A stretch of 64,000 bases of DNA from Bedellia somnulentella (lineage: Eukaryota > Arthropoda > Insecta > Lepidoptera > Bedelliidae). The notes beneath the pieces are model-generated. The model did no database searches and was not told the origin of the DNA. It was given only the letters and a program-made list of their open reading frames with translations. This document shows, in pieces, positions 31,240-43,203 of the stretch. The position numbers were made by a program, and so were the translations under genes. The stretch lies in contig OY755187.1 of assembly GCA_963576735.1 (NCBI GenBank), forward strand, positions 806,001 to 870,000. Direction: 5' to 3'. Within the stretch, counting starts at the first letter, position 1; every line of letters begins with the position of its first letter.

Positions 31240-32267
31240 CTTGCAATTTACTCTGAGGTGAAATGATGAAATTCTCCACAGTGCGAGCAAACGTCCTGGG
31301 TTTGGGTGCATAACTTTTTCCCGTGGCCGTAGCCTAAACAGCGGGAACACTGTACTAATGGCGATTGATCTCGTGCATTTACATGTTGCAGATCAATATG
31401 AACTTGCTTTTCTTCCACAACTTTTTGTCAGATTTGTGGAGATACTTCGACTACGACGTTGTTTTTTAAGGGGTTTCTTCTCTTCTGACGATATCTCACC
31501 TTCATTCTGAGATCTTCCGCCTGTATGTTTTTGTAGAGTTTGCTATTTTGTGTTTTCAGGGCTTGGATGATTTTTTCATCAGTATGGGTTTTTAGAACGT
31601 CCTTGATTATGATGAGTGGGTCCTTATTGGATACTTCCTCAATTTTGAGATGCTGCTGAGATTTAAGTTTATTACAAATCAAATCTAGGTCTGCCTTGTT
31701 CTTGCAGCCCACTACTACTTTCTGGTCTCGGGCCTTTCTTACACGGTCTACTCTGATCCCTGTCATAGTTGCATCTGCCGTGAGACGGATATTATCTATT
31801 ATAGTGCTGCTTGTACCGGATTCCTTTGCTGATGATACTACTATAGAGTGTAGGCTGGGGGGAGGTTTGAAGTTTGGCTTTCTTGCTGCCATATAAGCAT
31901 AACTGATTGTCGGTTTGACTGCACTGTTCTGCTCTTTGACTTCGTTCAGACTATGAATAATGGATTGAAGCTGTTCCTTCTGTGTTCTGAGTTGGTCCAT
32001 TATTTGGCCAAACTCTTGGTTGGGGACTGTTAGACTAATTTGTGTAGGTGGTTCTTCCTAAGAGAGACTGCTGGTTGGAGATTTTATTCCGGTGCATTAG
32101 GAAATAGCCAGATTTCGTAGTTCACCTAAGTTTTGGAGCACCGTCTCTTTGATGGTACCTTTGAGATTGCCTGATTGTTCTAGTTGAGATTTAGAGCTGT
32201 CATGTAGGTAGTTTGCCCTGGCGATTACTTTCTCGACTGTCATATGTTGTTTACAGTTAAGAGCCAT
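31240..32267 (-). pseudogene. LINE E ORF1 with zinc knuckles, several stops
   Basis: A frame starting at ATG 32267 runs toward 31240. It has in-frame stops near 32090, 32050 and 31422, so the longest clean piece is 32000-31428. Two cysteine-rich knuckles lie near 31258-31352 (CSRCLGYGHGKKLC then CSHCGEFH). ORF1 of I/R1-group LINEs has such CCHC knuckles and binds RNA. ORF2 follows directly. The decay makes this an old copy. Confidence 0.8.
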
Positions 32268-33489
32268 TTTGAAGACACGGGTAAATAGTTTAAGTTTAGT
32301 AAGAGGACCCTACGATTGCACTGGTACGCACTGTATGTAAGTGGAAAGAACAATGTGACAATTTTATTAAGTTTATAGCTAACACATGAAATCAAAAATT
32401 AAGTGCTAAGTAATATATTATATAATAAGCATAACCGCACACACAAACATAACTCGAAAAAAAAATGAATGTTAAAAAAAAATTTTTCTTTTGTAAATTT
32501 TAAATTAAATTTAAGATTTTAATGTGAGAATGATCTCTTTGAAATAACAATTGTAAAGAAGAAAACTAGAGCCTTCTAGCACGTATAGGATCAAAGTTAT
32601 GACAGTTTGAATTTTCCAAGATGGCAGCTAATTTTTAAAAGTGTACTTAGTTTACAATTTTGATCGGAATCATGTCGTGTTTGGGCTCTATTTTCGTGTA
32701 TTAGAGAGATCTATCTAATGCAGGTGTAAAAAGCAGAGGAAAAAGTTGAAGTTTTGAAATCAGTTTTTGGCGATAAAAAGACGTGGAGAGAGTCCCAAAA
32801 CTTATGTAGAAGAAAATCCCAACTTCAAAAGTAGTAGCTGCAAAATTGACAGAGTTATGAAACTTTTAAATTTTTCAAGATGGCGGCTGTCAAAACAAAA
32901 TGGCGGCCGTTTATGAAAAAACTATCGTTTTTCGTCAGTTTTTGAGCTAAATGGGTCGAATTTGGGCTCTATCGATATTTATACACTAAATTATAATCTA
33001 AGTAAGAATAAACAAGAAATTACAGAAAAAACAATAAAATTGTGGAAATGATTAATTTAAATATACAAAAAAGATCTTCAGAATCTTCTTTTCTATTATT
33101 ACAAGGAAAAACAACTTGCATTTATCAGGGTATATAAACAATCCAATTTTCACTACTTATATTTTTAACCTAACACTATTTAATTTTTTCTGAAAAATTT
33201 TCGCAGGCAATTTTTAAGACTTAACTATATTCTTAAAGTCCACTAATTTTTACACCATAAAATGCAAAAATAACCATATGTCGTCGATCGTTCCAAATAG
33301 TTAGAATTTTTCAAACATTTCAGAATTTTATGAAAATCACTAAAAAGTTTCTAACTTTTCGAAACATGTCCGATTTTCAAAAACTTTTCAGTTCTTATTT
33401 TGATATTGCGCACAGTTTCTAATATTCAAAAATAAGTACACGATCTTGTAAGTGAAAATTAGGTCACTTCCGGTTTACAGTTTTTTTAA
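32268..33489. other. AT-rich non-coding region between LINE E and piggyBac
   Basis: No supported frame. AAGATGGC(A/G)GC words recur near 32619, 32878 and 32900, similar to words in the minisatellite at 35796. The region probably includes the LINE E 5' end and unidentified repeat DNA. Confidence 0.45.
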
Positions 33490-34818
33490 CCCTCTGCGGC
33501 TGACGTGGCTTAACTTTTACTATTCAACTGATGTGGTAGTCCACCAGACACCATTTCAACAACAAATATACATGTTCAAATTAAGTATGCAATTGAGTTT
33601 TTGATATTTATTACATTTTTAGTCTATTTTATATATAAAATATACTTGAAGTAAAAAAACCAGTGAGTAATTTTATAATTAAACAGCGTTTATTTACTTA
33701 ATACAAATCAGTCTATAAATTTCTTCTTACGCATAATGACATAGAAAAAATACAAAATCAACGTTTATTTTACTTAACATTAAACATTTCAAAAGTTAAC
33801 AATTATATTAATCAGTCTACAAAATATGAGATACATTGGTTGGTTAAGTTTAAAACTAGAGACTTTCAAAATCACAGCTTTGTTTGACAATTATCACACA
33901 ACGGCTTCGAGCACTGAAGGCAAATTGACTTCGAACAATCACAACAACGGTATTTAGTTTGCCTTTTTATTTTTGTTGGACAAATAAAACATAATTTTCT
34001 ACCACTTGGTGGAACAGGTCGAACAACTGGTGGTGGAGGGGGGATATCCTTACCTAGAACTCTAGTGATAGTCATTTGCAGCTCCCTTGGTAATCTTTCA
34101 TTGTATACTCGCTTTTTCGTATGTATCAGCACCAAATCTCTGGACATATGCAATAAAAAAGTTCCTCTCCTCATTTTGCTATCACTGTCATTACAACTTT
34201 GATACAATACAAAGCTATTTATTCCTGCCATGTCCAATATCCTTTGAAAGATTGCCATAGGCCAGCGACGAGTTTTACGACTGCGACAATATATCGAGCA
34301 CTTTTTGTCCACTTCGTCCACCCCACCTTTCGTATGGTTGTAGTCTGCAATCATAACTGGTTTTCCGGTATTTTCATCTACTTCTTGACTATGATGACAA
34401 GAAGAAAGCAGTAACACGGCTTTTTTAGGTTTTGGCACATATGATAAAAGCGTATAGTATATATACAAGGAACTCTCTGTTGGTCTACTTTTATGCGGCA
34501 TGGAGGTACTTCAGCTTTATTTTTTTTTAGAGTACCTAGGTAAGTCAGTCCTCTTTTCAGCAATATTTCAACTAGCGGTATCGAACTGAACCAATTGTCA
34601 GCAGTAATATTGCGGTTCGAGTTTTCGACCACTTTTGCGAGTCTGAGAACCGACTGAGTGGGTACTGCCATTTTTTTCTCTTGGTCGGATAAACCTTTAC
34701 CATCAGAATTCTTACCATCATATATATAAGCATTGTAAATATAGTATGTCCGAGCATCCACCAATAATAATATTTTAATACCATACTTTGCTGGTTTTTG
34801 AGGCATATAAATTATAAA

Positions 34819-35127
34819 TTTTCAATTTGTCTTTTCTAAAGTCATATGTGTGGTTAATTTATCATGGTTGCTAACGGTGAGGGAAAACATCGTGAGGAAA
34901 CCCACATGGCTGAGTTATACTTAGTCATGTGACAGTGTATTCGTACAAAACGGCGATAGGCCTGCCCCTATCACGTGAGTACACTGTCTAAGCAAAACGT
35001 GGGTACCTTCTCTGGAAACTAGATGGCGCTGCCATGTGAGTTCAGGAGTATTGGTACCTCTGCCAACCCTTTCGGGGATAAACGGCGTGAACGTTTATGT
35101 TATGTTTATGTTTATTTATGTTATGTT
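34819..35127 (+). mobile_element. SINE3 copy inside piggyBac transposase
   Basis: 5'-truncated copy matching 45775-46075, with a (TTATG)n tail at 35096-35126. The 12-bp repeat ATAAATTATAAA flanks it at 34807-34818 and 35128-35139. The transposase frame joins cleanly across the site if one copy of the repeat is counted. Confidence 0.93.
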
Positions 35128-35648
35128 ATAAATTATAAACTTGCAACGCCCTCTAAAAGGCAGTAACATTTCATCGATGCAGAGATATGCTCCAGGAGTA
35201 TACTCAGACTGACTGTTGGATATGAACTTATCGAACATTTCAGATATTGGAGCAAGTTTATCGAGTTTTAGACGTTCCTCTCTGGTAGTCGAGTTATCAA
35301 ATCTGAGACAGTTGATCAAACACGAAAAACGTAATTTGGACATCACGCATCGGAATATTTCCCGACCTGTTCCATCGGTAGCAAATATTGTATTCAGATC
35401 TTCATCGTTACATTTGAATACCGATGAATAGTACATCAGACCAATGAAGGCTCTCATTTCGTCTTCATTTGTGTCCACGAGTTCGACTTTACTATTATTT
35501 TTAAAGTTAGTACGGTAGAAACTCAATTTCTGATTAGTATATCTTACCAGAGATTGTAGCATTGTGGGGTCAATCAGTGTAGACCAAAGTATCGAGTAGC
35601 CTTCAAATTTCGTTGTTCTGATACGGCCCGGTAATCGAATTATGTTAT

Positions 35649-36310
35649 TTTAAAAGCTTTTATTTAACTTGCAATGTATGTTTGTGTGTTCGGGTGAAAT
35701 CTTTGAACTCAATTTTGAAGTAGATATATTCAACCGTTTGTGCTGAAATTTTGTGGACGCATTTTGTTTGGATGACAATATATGACAAGACATGTGACGT
35801 CATTCTAAATTCAATATGGCGGATCATACAAGATGTCAGAACAGTTATATTTAATCCACTTATACAATATGGGTATCAAATGAAAGGGCTTGTTAAGAGT
35901 GACTAGAAAAAGAATATGACGTCATTCTGAATCCAATATGGCGGACCATGCAAGATGGCGGAATAGTTACCTTTAGTCTACTTCTACAATATGGGTATCA
36001 AATGAAAGGGCTTGTTAAGAGTGACTAGAAAAAGAATATGACGTCATTCTGAATCCAATATGGCGGACCATGCAGGATGGCGGAATAGTTACCTTTAGTC
36101 TACTTCTACAATATGGGTATCAAATGAAAGGGCTAGTTAAGAGTGACTAGAAAAAGAATATGACGTCATTCTGAATCCAATATGGCGGACCGTGCAGGAT
36201 GGCGGAATAGTTACCTTTAGTCTACTTCTACAATATGGGTGTCAAATGAGAGGGCATTTTGAGAGTAATAATAACTTGAAAATAGCCAGCGATAACTAAA
36301 AAGTAAAAAA
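35649..36310. repeat. Repeat block starting AAAAGCTTTTATTTAACTTG, with minisatellite
   Basis: Begins directly after the transposase piece with a HindIII-site-containing word that recurs in the palindrome arms further right (AAGCTTTTATTT). Most of the block is the 122-bp minisatellite. No coding. Confidence 0.65.
35796..36283 (+). repeat. 122-bp minisatellite, four units
   Basis: GACGTCATTC occurs at 35796, 35918, 36040 and 36162, an exact 122-bp period. Units share CAATATGGCGGA, ACAATATGGGTATCAAATGA and AGAGTGACTAG. The inner units differ at few positions; the first is more diverged. Confidence 0.95.
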
Positions 36311-36651
36311 TAAAAAAAATTAAGTAAAAAAACATTTTAAGAAAAAGCTTTTATTTAAACGCTCTAAAAAGAAGAAAATAAAATATTCCTTTTGGATTAT
36401 ACTAACAACTCCTCATTATACACAATTTATATATAATAATAAAAGCTTGTCGCTCGATTTACCACAAATTATTATGATATAAAGGAATGTTGATAGGTAT
36501 GTAAACCTCGCGACAAGCTTTTATTATTATATATAAATTGTGTATAATGAGGAGTTGTTAGTATAATCCAAAAGGAATATTTTATTTTCTTCTTTTTAGA
36601 GCGTTTAAATAAAAGCTTTTTCTTAAAATGTTTTTTTACTTAATTTTTTTA
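36311..36651. repeat. Near-perfect palindrome with about 142-bp arms
   Basis: The left arm 36311-36453 and right arm 36510-36651 are reverse complements; by eye the only difference is one A in a homopolymer. The spacer is 56 bp. Such long, nearly identical arms form a stable cruciform or hairpin and are lost quickly unless recent. It may be a foldback element or part of the repeat block to its left. No coding. Confidence 0.92.
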
Positions 36652-36946
36652 TTTTATTTATTTATTTTATTTTCTTTGGAAGATTAACAGACCAATACAA
36701 ACAATAAAATACTAATTATGAATACACAATGCCATTTACAAATCTTCACCTATAGCAAAATAACATAATACTTACAGAACTAAAAACTAAAAAGATTTAG
36801 GTAACAATTAAATAATTATAATGTTGAGGTTAGTGTAGAAATTATTGGCCGAAATGTAAATTAGTTAATAATTTTCTTACTCTTGTAGTGCTTGTATCGA
36901 AAATATCTAAATCTACTATTGATTCATTAAATTTAGTACATGCACG

Positions 36947-39727
36947 TTATAGAAATGAGTTACGCCTATAATTGGTATTAGATTTTGGGACACTTAAGAC
37001 GGGTCGTTTCCTTAAGGCCTTTTGGTTGGTGCGTAAGTAAATTTTGCTAAGCAACTCGGGACAATCCACTACTCCTCTAACAATATCAAACAAGTAACAC
37101 ATGTCACTTATACGGCGCCTGGCTTCAAGGGGCAAGAAATGATATCGAATGCATCTCTGATGGTAACCGGCTGTATATTGTCGCGTTTTGTAATCAACAT
37201 ATCGAAGGAACCTCCTTTGGATACCCTCGATACGCCGAATATAGATGTTATAGTTCGGGTTCCACACTTGCGACGCGTATTCTAAATGGCTTCTAACAAA
37301 CGAGCAGTAAATAATCTTAATAGCTTTGATATTATCAAAACTAGCGCAAGTTCTCATCAAGAATCCCAGAGCTTTTGATGACTTTGATACTATACTGTCC
37401 ACGTGTTTATCAAACAACAGCTTAGAGTCAAATAGTACTCCCAGGTCCCTAATCACATCTATTTTCTGAACATTTTGTCCTTTTAAAATATAACTATTGT
37501 TCAAAACTCTTGATTTGCGTGAGTAACTTACATAGAAACATTTCGATACATTTAGATCTAGCTTATTCTCTTTGCAATATAGAGTAAATCGGTCCAGATC
37601 GTTTTGGAGTAATTCTATGTCAAGATGGTCATTAATGCTTTTTAAAACTTTCATATCGTCTGCAAATAATAATATCTTAGAGTTGTGGAAACAGTAATTA
37701 ATTTCATTGATAAATATTATAAATAGAAGAGGCCCTAATAAGGATCCTTGAGGTACTCCTGATGGTATTATAGTCCAGTTAGATGAGAAACCTGAGAGAA
37801 CTACTGCCTGACTACGATTTTCAATGTATGACGAGAACCATCTTAGCAAATCACCATGAATGCCAGCAACGGATAGCTTGGCAAGGAGTAGGCTGTGGTC
37901 AATTCGATCAAAACACTTGCTGTAGTCGGTGTATATGACATCAACCTGACTACCTTCATCCATACCTTTCGATATAAAATCATGGGCGAGAATTAAATTA
38001 GATGTTGTAGACCTTTTTTTCAAGAAGCCGTGTTGCTCAAGGCTGAATGAAGACTTTAAAGCTGCATAAAGTTGGTTATATACCAATCTTTCCAAAATTT
38101 TAGCAAAGAGACATAACTTAGAGATAGGTCTATAATTTTCTACATTAGCTTTATCTCCTTTTTTGTGAACGGGTGATACAAATGCGGACTTTCAAATTTT
38201 GGGCACGACACCTTCCTGCAAAGACCTAGTGTATAAAATATATATAGGGATCGACAGTGCTTGAGCACACTTTTAACTATATATAAAGGTGGTATCAGAT
38301 CAGGACCACCAGCTTTTGAAAGGTCTAGTGATTTCAGTAACTTAAGTACTTCAGTTTGAGACACCTCAATTGAAGACAGGCTGCAAGCTGTGACAGGGAT
38401 GGTCTTTTCATGACTTAAGTTTGTAATGCTTGTAGTGCTAGGGTTACCAATAGAGAAAGTAGAGTGGAAATAAGTAGCGAACAAATTGCTGATATCCTGG
38501 CCTGTGTCAGCAGTGACATCTTTGTACTTCAGGAAAGGAATTAGACTTATACTTACTTTTAGCATATGACCAAAAAGCTTTGGGATCCTTAATGATGGAA
38601 GACTGGATATCTTTCATATACTGGTTATAACAGTTTTCTTCCACTAAGTCTGCTCTTTGTCGAAGAAGTGAAAATGTTTGGTAGTCAACGGTGTTACTGT
38701 AAACTTTAAATTTTTGATGAAATTTAAATTTCTCTTTTAAAATCTTTTTTAATGAACTATTGTATCAGGCGGGATACACGTTAGGTTTAACAAGTTTCTT
38801 CGGTATGTACATATCACGAAGCTTATATATCTTTTGGTATAGTAGATCGACTGCATCGTCTACGCTTCCAGCTCTAAGAAGTGCTGACCAATCTACAGCT
38901 TTGAGTTCTGCAGAGATGGTATCATAGTCCCCCCGCTTGAAATCATATCTATATTGAGGAAGTTCTTCTAACCTATGGAGTTCAACGAATTTAGCCTCAA
39001 TGACAAGAGATCGGTGATGAGGATCTTCGCTTACAAGAGCGGCATCACACGATTGTACATTAACTACATCATTTGACAGTACAAGGTCTAGTACTCGGTC
39101 ATTACAGTTCACTTCACCATTAAATTAAGATAAGTTGCATGCGGCTATGGTGTCAATAAAATTAACTATTGGTTCGCTACTACTATATTCAGTGGGCCAA
39201 AGTTCTAAACTATCACCGATTCTACTCCATCCTACGTGACCACTTAAATTGAAATCTCCCAAAATTATAAATTTATCTAAAGGATGAGATATTACTAAAT
39301 CATACAGTTTATCTGAAAAGTTTCTTAATTGATCGTTATAAGATAGTCCACGTTTCTGATCACACAGGTAAACAGTACAGATGTGAATGTTATATGAGGC
39401 ACAAGGACGTTTACTTTTATGAGTGACAGTAATCCAAATATCTTCTGCAGAGCTACGCCAATCTTCCCGCTCAATTGTATTGAGATCTCGCCTTACTGCC
39501 ATGAGAACACCTCCGCCCTTGGCTTGACCTGTAAACTCGTAATCACGGTGTCATTTCCAGACCAGATACCTAGCATCAAACATTTCCATATCCTGAATGC
39601 TGTCGATTAACCAAGTCTCTGTAATTGATATAATATCATAAGTGTTGAGGTAAACATTTCTTGAGAATTCACACGTTTTAGTGCGCAGTCCGCGTACATT
39701 TTGATGGTAAATATTTAGACTAGCCAT
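36947..39727 (-). pseudogene. LINE G ORF2: endonuclease and reverse transcriptase, degraded
   Basis: Starts at ATG 39727 with LNIYHQNVRGLRTK, the APE-endonuclease opening. ISITETWL, AKGGGVLMAV and ILGDFNLSG follow. In-frame stops lie near 39552, 39122-39124 and 38762-38764, and a frame change near 38200-38260 precedes the RT. RT motifs are ENYRPIS (about 38130), GFLKKRST, CFDRIDH, SGVPQGSLLGPLLFIIFIN and catalytic FADD at 37655-37666, then a complete C-terminal region to 36947. Jockey superfamily by motif style. At least three stops and two shifts mean it is dead. Confidence 0.87.
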
Positions 39728-40006
39728 TTGCTAAAGCAGAACAACAGGAAAGATAGCAGCGAATGAAGTAAATTAGGATGCAGTTAATATAATAAATTGC
39801 ATGGGCCAACCTTAGAAGCCAAGCACCATAGATATAATTGAGATTGTTAGTGGGGATGTTTAAGGCGTAAGCATTATTCAAAACTTGCGATATTAAAGAG
39901 GCATAACTCATTCGAGAACGTGAACGTACGATGTACAAACAATGATAAACAAAAATAACAGAGACAAACTTAGCAAAATATGCGTTGCAAACTAGCTTAG
40001 TATAGA

Positions 40007-41064
40007 TCAATCTCGCTGAATAGTAGACATCTTTGAGAGATCCTTCGCTGATCTTATATGCACAATTTTCGATGTATCGTCGCGTCGCACAAAGATCTTC
40101 GCGTGTTTGACCCATATGTACTGAAAACCCATTTCTTTAGCAACTTTCTTAGTCTTCGTAAGCAGCTCCTTGTTTTGGACGGTAAGATGGTCGTTTACGT
40201 AAATTCTTGTATTGCCTTTAAGACCAAGCGATGCCGCCATTAGCGGAGATTGCCTAGCTGATGCTCTAGCCGCAGCTCCTCCTTGGCGTACCGGTTATTG
40301 AAACATACAATAATAGGTTTGATCTGATTACTATCTTTCGAACGTACTCGGGCGACAAAATTTATTTGCTGTTTGGAGATGGGATATTGAATGTGCGTTC
40401 CAACGGCAGTTACTATACTGAAGAGATTCTCGTTCGCGGTCTCAGGGACACCTTTCAACTCGACATTGTTCATTCTGTCCCACTGCTCTTTCTCCTGCAT
40501 TATGCTTTCAATAGCGTCAATTCGAGATTGTATGCAAGTTATTTGAGCAGTTTGGGCCTTCCGCGCTGACTCAAGCTCCACTACGTGATTTTCAATAGAT
40601 GCCAACTTAGCAGCGAATTCCTGGATCACACTATTAGTTTTATCAGAACTCTTTTGCAATCCTTTTAAATTATGTTTTAATTCCTTAATATCATCCTTTA
40701 TGGAATCAAGCTTTGATAGTTTGTCGTTCATGGCCCTGATTTCACGGAAGAGTGACGAGTATTTATCCTCCAGTAACACGATAGAAACACCTAGTGGCGG
40801 TGACGTAAATTTTTCACCATCAGACTCCTCCGACTTTTCACCATCCGACACGTCGGTGGGATCCTTTATGGGTGTCTCATCACCGTTTTTACGCTTAGGT
40901 ATACACTCGGGGCATTTCCATGTGGTCTTGGATTTCTGAGAGAGCTTCAGAAACTTTGACCTTGTAAGGTTAACCCATCCATAATGATAAGTTCGTTTGC
41001 ATTAAGAGCAGTCAAGTTTCTCAGTATAACTGATGAGTTTATTGCATCCCGCACACGAACTCAT
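40007..41064 (-). pseudogene. LINE G ORF1: PHD finger, coiled coil, RNA-binding protein, degraded
   Basis: ATG at 41064 opens CAGC...ECxxC-type PHD residues, but a stop lies within the second cysteine pair and a Trp replaces a later expected Cys. WKCPEC near 40920 ends the finger. An acidic linker, a coiled coil (about 40750-40500) and an RRM-like part (VELKGVPETANENL, VARVRSKD) follow. A frame change near 40270 leads to the C-terminal domain (IYVNDHLTVQNKELL). The same domain order as LINE C ORF1, showing the two LINEs are related. Confidence 0.85.
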
Positions 41065-41218
41065 TTCATAAGACGTAGTCCTGGTTATATGAACACTAAC
41101 GATACGTATCGCTTAACTGTCGCTAAGAGCGCGGTACAGGGGCGGAAGACTCAATGTGATGCGTAATTTCGCCACTCCAACTTCAATCGCACACAGTCCA
41201 GCGGAGCAGGGGGTCAGT

Positions 41219-41265
41219 CGCCGATATAGAATCTCTAGGTGCCCGGGTTCGATCCCCTTCACCGG
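41219..41265 (+). repeat. tRNA-like B-box fragment in the LINE G 5' region
   Basis: GGTGCCCGGGTTCGATCCCC resembles a T arm and B box, but no full cloverleaf forms with the sequence on its left. Perhaps a SINE fragment or part of the LINE 5' untranslated region. Confidence 0.4.
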
Positions 41266-41992
41266 TGAAGTCTTTTTCAAATTTATTTATTTAAATTAAG
41301 TAGTCACTTGTTAAGTAGCACCGCCGACGCGCCAATGGAGAGGGACAGCGCACTACAAAAGTCAATATGGCGACCGGCTCAAACGGGCAGACGCGCAAGA
41401 TAATACGAGAGGGCCCGATGTATACTAAAATTCGAAACCACAGCGCTGTAGATAACACAATTACTCGCCAACGCTCAACAACCAACACTCAATAGACGCG
41501 ACTTGCTCCGACAACAGCGAGAACGTGACTGAATGACTTATGAGCTGGAACGCGTGATGTCCTAGGAAGCTCTTGTTTACTCCAAATAAATTTGTTTTTA
41601 CCGGTGTAGTATTGTTGTGAGTCATCTGTTTCTTGCTGCTCTTCTAAGTCTGCCTCTGAATCTTCTTCTCGTGAAATGACGTCATCTTCAACATGTTGGG
41701 TTTCAGGCTCGAAACTTGGATCTTCAACTTCGTCATCAATACCGCTAAAGTCATCCTCAGTTTCCTCTTCCAGCCACCTCGATACTTGTTCTTCATAACT
41801 TACAAAAGTTCCAGTAGATGTTCTCTTACGAACAGAAGTCCTTGGTGTGTGGTTATTACTAGGGCCATCAATCTGAAAAAAAACAGTATTGATATGTAAG
41901 TAGGTATATAATTCTATTAGGGAAGAAATTTGGAAATCGGCTAAAAGTAAAACTATTCTAATTGTAGTATAAATATAATTATAATACAGCCC

Positions 41993-42053
41993 ATATATGT
42001 CCCCACCGAGGGGCACGAGCCTACCCTATATATAGGGCGATTTGGCCATAGTC
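41993..42053 (-). mobile_element. SINE2 fragment in piggyBac 5' region
   Basis: The minus strand reads TGGCCAAATCGCCCTATATA...CGTGCCCCTCGGTGGGGACA, matching the 3' part of SINE2 at 52644-53061. It may lie in the presumed transposase intron. Confidence 0.75.
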
Positions 42054-42108
42054 CCAATATAGATACATTTAATATTATATTATTATTTAGTCAGATTTAA
42101 ACTTATTA

Positions 42109-42215
42109 GCTGACGTGGTTGTTTAGGAGACACTATGGAGATATTACCATTTGACTGAGGTGGTAGTATAGTAGACAGTTACCTGAACGCTGACGTAGTA
42201 GTCTCGTGGACACCT
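42109..42215 (+). promoter_or_regulatory. piggyBac subterminal repeats
   Basis: Three spaced copies of a CTGA(C/G)GT(G/A)GTAGT...GACA motif lie near 42110, 42154 and 42191, with one more near 33527 at the other end and one within the right terminus. Repeated subterminal motifs in piggyBac elements are thought to be transposase binding sites. Confidence 0.65.
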
Positions 42216-42395
42216 TCCTACCGCAACACGCGCGCGCACTCCTTGCGACCGCCCGCCGCACACTGAGCCCCGCGCGGACCCGCTACGGTAAAGTACGCGT
42301 AACGGCGGCACTCAAAGTTTAAAATTGCTAATAATCAAACGAATTTTATATTTCGCGGTGTCTGTTGGACTACCGCGTCAGTCGCAGAGGGTTAA

Positions 42396-42761
42396 TTCTA
42401 ATAATTCCAATTTTCACTCCATTTCAAAATTTTTAGGCTTAAATTTTACGTCTCTTTAACACGCGTATGATGACAATTTAAAAAGATATTGTTAGGGCGA
42501 CAATTCGAGAGTTATTACTTTTTGAAGAAAATTTTTTTGGTGAAATTTTCAGTTTTCCGCATTTTACTCCGCGCTGGTAGTCGTCTACTTCACAGACGAT
42601 TTAGCACTATGTAGGCACTGAATTTAAACAATTTTTGATACTAAACAACTGAAACTAACTTCACTAAAAACCGGTTAAAATGAATAAAAACGGAAAAACT
42701 TTCACGGAGCGCGCGCGCGTGGACCGACTATAACGAGCGTTGGGGGGGAACTGGGTAAGGT
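42396..42761. other. Spacer right of piggyBac
   Basis: No coding. AT-rich at first, then a GCGC-rich run near 42710. It is the DNA into which piggyBac inserted. Confidence 0.5.
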
Positions 42762-42772
42762 AAGGTTAGGTT

Positions 42773-43203
42773 GCGGATCCGAATCGCAGAAGGGTCCGCC
42801 GCTGCGGCGCGCGTCATTAGCGTTGCGGTCCCGATGAGCCCTGCTAGTGTGGTGATGATGATAAGCCACCTAGCGGGGCAGTGAGGCAGGGGGTGCCCAG
42901 AGGAAGGGCTCTTGGGCGCCTTTCCAATCCCTCCTCTAGGAGGCCGGAAGCTCAGGGTGGCCTTGAGCTTCCGTTGCAAAAGATGGCGTGAAAGGGGGCA
43001 CATAAGGTCAGCCCCCCGAGATGTTCGCCGAAAGGCGTGGTGCGTGGGGCACGCGGACGTCATGCCTCTGGCGATTCCCGTATGCCCCGCAACGAAGCAC
43101 CTGAGATGGCCACCGTGGGGTTTTAGCCGGTATGAGTACGGCATAACCCCGCCGCACCCTTCAAGTGGCGGGGAATCCATGAGGATTTCCCCACGACAAA
43201 AAA
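42773..43203 (+). mobile_element. LINE 3' region with poly-A tail
   Basis: GC-rich, ending GAGGATTTCCCCACGAC and poly-A. AAGGTTAGGTT lies at 42762-42772 and 43204-43214 and looks like the target duplication. Same family as 10605-10833. Open frames across it have no recognisable domain, so it is a 3' untranslated fragment or a SINE built from one. Confidence 0.75.

Larger units (their letters stand above)
36652..41537 (-). mobile_element. LINE G, near full-length, inside piggyBac
   Basis: Reads on the minus strand from a 5' end near 41534 (GTCATTCAGTCACGTT, similar to Jockey-group internal promoter starts) through a 5' untranslated region, ORF1 (41064-40007), ORF2 (39727-36947) and an (AAATAAAATA) tail at about 36652-36675. 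The whole inserted block 35649-41537 has TTAT on both sides (35645-35648 and 41538-41541). Both ORFs carry stops and frameshifts. Confidence 0.82.
33872..41872 (-). pseudogene. piggyBac transposase, broken by two insertions and a frameshift
   Basis: Pieces on the minus strand: N terminus 41872-41538 (acidic region, then GKNKFIWSK), middle 35648-35140 (PGRIRT to the first catalytic Asp in CIDEMLLPFRGRC), and C terminus 34806-33872. The C part holds the second Asp (TADNWF), a frame change near 34500, the third Asp (GGVDEVDK) and a cysteine-rich zinc tail (CFICP, CCDCSK, CLQCSKPLC). All three catalytic Asp codons survive. A pyrimidine run and CAG at 41873 suggest an intron acceptor before the N-terminal piece, so a short first exon may lie further right. 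The reaction is TTAA-specific cut-and-paste. Confidence 0.9.
33490..42391 (-). mobile_element. Complete piggyBac element with nested insertions
   Basis: TTAA lies at 33486-33489 and 42392-42395. Terminal inverted repeats are CCCTCTGCGGCTGACGTGG (33490-33508) and, inverted, CCCTCTGCGACTGACGCGG (42373-42391), 17 of 19 matching. Transposase coding runs on the minus strand in three separated pieces. The 8.9-kb length is due to a SINE3 (34819-35127) and a block with a minisatellite, a palindrome and LINE G (35649-41537). Without these it would be roughly 2.7 kb, a normal size. Confidence 0.93.

Noticed and set aside
39720..40115. Minus-strand frame of 131 codons between LINE G ORFs
   Set aside because: Overlaps the ORF1 end and the ORF1-ORF2 spacer in a different phase; no domain.
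41062..41265. A tRNA gene in the LINE G 5' region
   Set aside because: Only a B-box-like T arm is present; no cloverleaf.
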